From assembly GCA_023428135.1 (NCBI GenBank), contig JAEYZG010000071.1, forward strand, positions 1 to 7,464: a DNA stretch of 7,464 bases, given 5' to 3'. Made by a program: the position numbers and the translations under genes. Under the pieces are notes generated by a model, which was not told the DNA's origin, did no database searches, and saw only the letters and a program-made list of their open reading frames with translations. The DNA is from Bacteroidota bacterium. Lineage in GTDB: Bacteria > Bacteroidota > Bacteroidia > Cytophagales > Cytophagaceae. Shown piece by piece: positions 6,355 to 7,464 of the stretch (its first letter is position 1; every line of letters starts with the position of its first letter).

Positions 6355-7335
6355 ATGAAAGATATTACAATTCGTCCTGATAAATCCGACAGGGTTAATG
6401 AAGCACCTCATCCTTGTATGGTTTGGGTGCCGGGTGGGAAGTTTACAATGGGATCGGATAAACATTACCCCGAGGAAAGCCCCGCTCATGAGGTGCAGGT
6501 AGAAGGATTCTGGATGGATAAGTTCAATGTTACCAATCACGAATTTGAAAGATTTGTAAAGGAAACTTCTTACGTTACAATAGCAGAGCGACCGCTGAAC
6601 GGTGAAGACTATCCGGGAGCTGATCCTGCCATGCTTTTCCCAGGTTCCCTTGTTTTTCAGAAACCCCAAAAAAGAGTTGATCTCAATAATTATATGAACT
6701 GGTGGGCCTTTATCCATGGAGCTAACTGGAGGCATCCTGAAGGCCCTGCAAGTGATTTGGAAGGAAGATGGGAACATCCTGTCACACATGTAGCCTGGGA
6801 AGATGTAGAAGCTTATGCTAAGTGGATTGGTAAAGAACTACCAACGGAAGCAGAATGGGAGTTTGCAGCGAGAGGTGGTCTCGAAAGCAAAGTCTTTGAA
6901 TGGGGGGATGAGATGACTCCTAACAAAAAGATGATGGCAAACTTCTGGCAGGGGGAATTCCCATGGCAGAACTTTAATCTTGACGGTTATGAAAGAACAT
7001 CTCCTGTAGGAGTATACCCTTCAAATGGATATGGTTTACATGATATGTGTGGAAATGTCTGGGAATGGACGCAAGACTGGTTTATCTCAAAGCATAAGGC
7101 AGATAAAACAAAGGCATGTTGTATTCCTTCCAATCCAAGAGGAGGAGAGAGAGAGGCAAGTTTGGATCCTCACCAGCCAGATATAAAAATACCAAGAAAG
7201 GTTCTTAAAGGAGGAAGTCACCTTTGTGCTCCTAATTATTGTTTTCGTTTCAGACCTGCTGCCCGTTCTCCACAAATGATTGATTCGGGATCATGTCATA
7301 TAGGGTTTAGATGCATTGTAAGAGTCAAAAGCTGA
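6355..7335 (+). CDS. Formylglycine-generating enzyme (sulfatase activator)
   Basis: A 326-residue FGE-sulfatase domain protein. Family marks in order: MVWVPGGKFTMGSD (22-35), HEVQVEGFWMDKFNVTNHEFERF (45-67), HPVTHVAWEDVEAYAKWIGKELPTEAEWEFAARGG split over 141-175, YGLHDMCGNVWEWTQDW (226-242) and KGGSHLC-APNYC-FRFRPAARS (285-305), ending in HIGFRC (315-320). The pair C291 and C296, five residues apart, corresponds to the two active-site cysteines of true copper-dependent FGE; many SUMF1-like homologues lack them. FGE oxidises a cysteine in CxPxR of type I sulfatases to formylglycine using oxygen. No signal peptide is seen, so it is probably cytoplasmic. It follows the SulP gene by 60 bp, and its stop is 9 bp from the right-hand repeat core, whose hairpin should terminate the transcript. 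No sulfatase is encoded in the window. Confidence 0.92.
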   Translation: MKDITIRPDKSDRVNEAPHPCMVWVPGGKFTMGSDKHYPEESPAHEVQVEGFWMDKFNVTNHEFERFVKETSYVTIAERPLNGEDYPGADPAMLFPGSLVFQKPQKRVDLNNYMNWWAFIHGANWRHPEGPASDLEGRWEHPVTHVAWEDVEAYAKWIGKELPTEAEWEFAARGGLESKVFEWGDEMTPNKKMMANFWQGEFPWQNFNLDGYERTSPVGVYPSNGYGLHDMCGNVWEWTQDWFISKHKADKTKACCIPSNPRGGEREASLDPHQPDIKIPRKVLKGGSHLCAPNYCFRFRPAARSPQMIDSGSCHIGFRCIVRVKS

Positions 7336-7337
7336 AG

Positions 7338-7462
7338 GCCATTACTGTCCGGTAAAAAAAAATTAAAGGAGGCGATTAAGCCTCCTTTTTTGTTTGTAGT
7401 TTTCTGGTGACCAAACCTTAAACTCAAACAATGAACAAAAGTACTCATTTTACCGGACAGCC
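7338..7462 (-). repeat. Right copy of 125-bp inverted repeat (MITE-like unit 7345-7460)
   Basis: The reverse complement of this stretch is identical, base for base, to 1-125. The 116-bp core runs from CTGTCCGG at 7345 to CCGGACAG at 7460. The inner 7-bp extension GCCATTA (7338-7344) begins only 2 bp after the FGE stop codon, and the outer extension is CC (7461-7462). The flanks beyond the match (AAG before it, GA after it) show no target duplication. Perfect identity implies recent movement, gene conversion or selection. Confidence 0.85.
7365..7396. terminator. Bidirectional intrinsic terminator inside the right repeat
   Basis: AAAGGAGGC (7365-7373) pairs with GCCTCCTTT (7380-7388) around a 6-nt loop and is followed by a T-rich tail TTTGTTTG (7389-7396). 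On the minus strand the nine-A run at 7354-7362 gives a matching T tract. It starts 30 bp after the FGE stop codon, the right place to end the YihY-SulP-FGE transcript. Confidence 0.82.
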
Positions 7463-7464
7463 GA

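Noticed and set aside
6331..6789. A 152-codon open frame on the minus strand.
   Set aside because: It lies almost wholly opposite the well-supported FGE gene and shows no motif; it is a shadow frame, as are the short frames at 1273-1455, 2626-2826, 5919-6113 and 7087-7275.
1..7464. CRISPR array, tRNA, rRNA, integrase or toxin-antitoxin genes.
   Set aside because: No regularly spaced repeats, no cloverleaf or rRNA motifs and no matching protein motifs were seen on either strand.

Overview
The window looks like an accessory or stress-related stretch of an AT-rich Bacteroidota chromosome, probably of the Cytophagales type. This is an inference from the low GC content, the AT-rich leaders with few Shine-Dalgarno sequences, and the flavour of the proteins; no marker gene fixes the taxon. 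No tRNA, rRNA, transposase, integrase or CRISPR array is visible.

The outstanding structural feature is a pair of perfect 125-bp inverted repeats at the two ends (1-125 and 7338-7462). Each contains a 116-bp MITE-like unit with 13-bp perfect terminal inverted repeats and, in its middle, a strong 9-bp-stem hairpin with T-rich tracts on both sides, which is a bidirectional intrinsic terminator. Each copy lies just downstream of an outward-facing gene and in the same orientation relative to it, so both copies appear to serve as 3' ends of the transcripts leaving the window.

Layout: on the left, on the minus strand, is a membrane-anchored transglutaminase-like protein gene that appears frameshifted in a poly-A run (192-756). 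Next, on the plus strand, is a tight cluster: a CbpA-type J-domain co-chaperone (1017-1943), a small protein with a DinD/BRO-like pattern (1947-2327, 3 bp downstream) and a two-domain universal stress protein (2378-3229). A 78-aa unknown gene on the minus strand (3287-3523) and a 211-bp intergenic region separate this from a second plus-strand cluster: a YihY/BrkB membrane protein (3735-4640), a SulP anion transporter with a STAS domain that overlaps it by 8 bp (4633-6294), and a genuine formylglycine-generating enzyme with both active-site cysteines (6355-7335).

Taken together the content points to protein quality control, stress sensing and membrane or anion homeostasis. The gene set does not correspond to a named stress-tolerance locus that I recognise. 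The most notable points are the mobile terminator repeats, the J-protein/DinD-like pair where CbpM would be expected, the broken transglutaminase-like gene, and a sulfatase-activating enzyme beside a SulP transporter with no sulfatase in sight.
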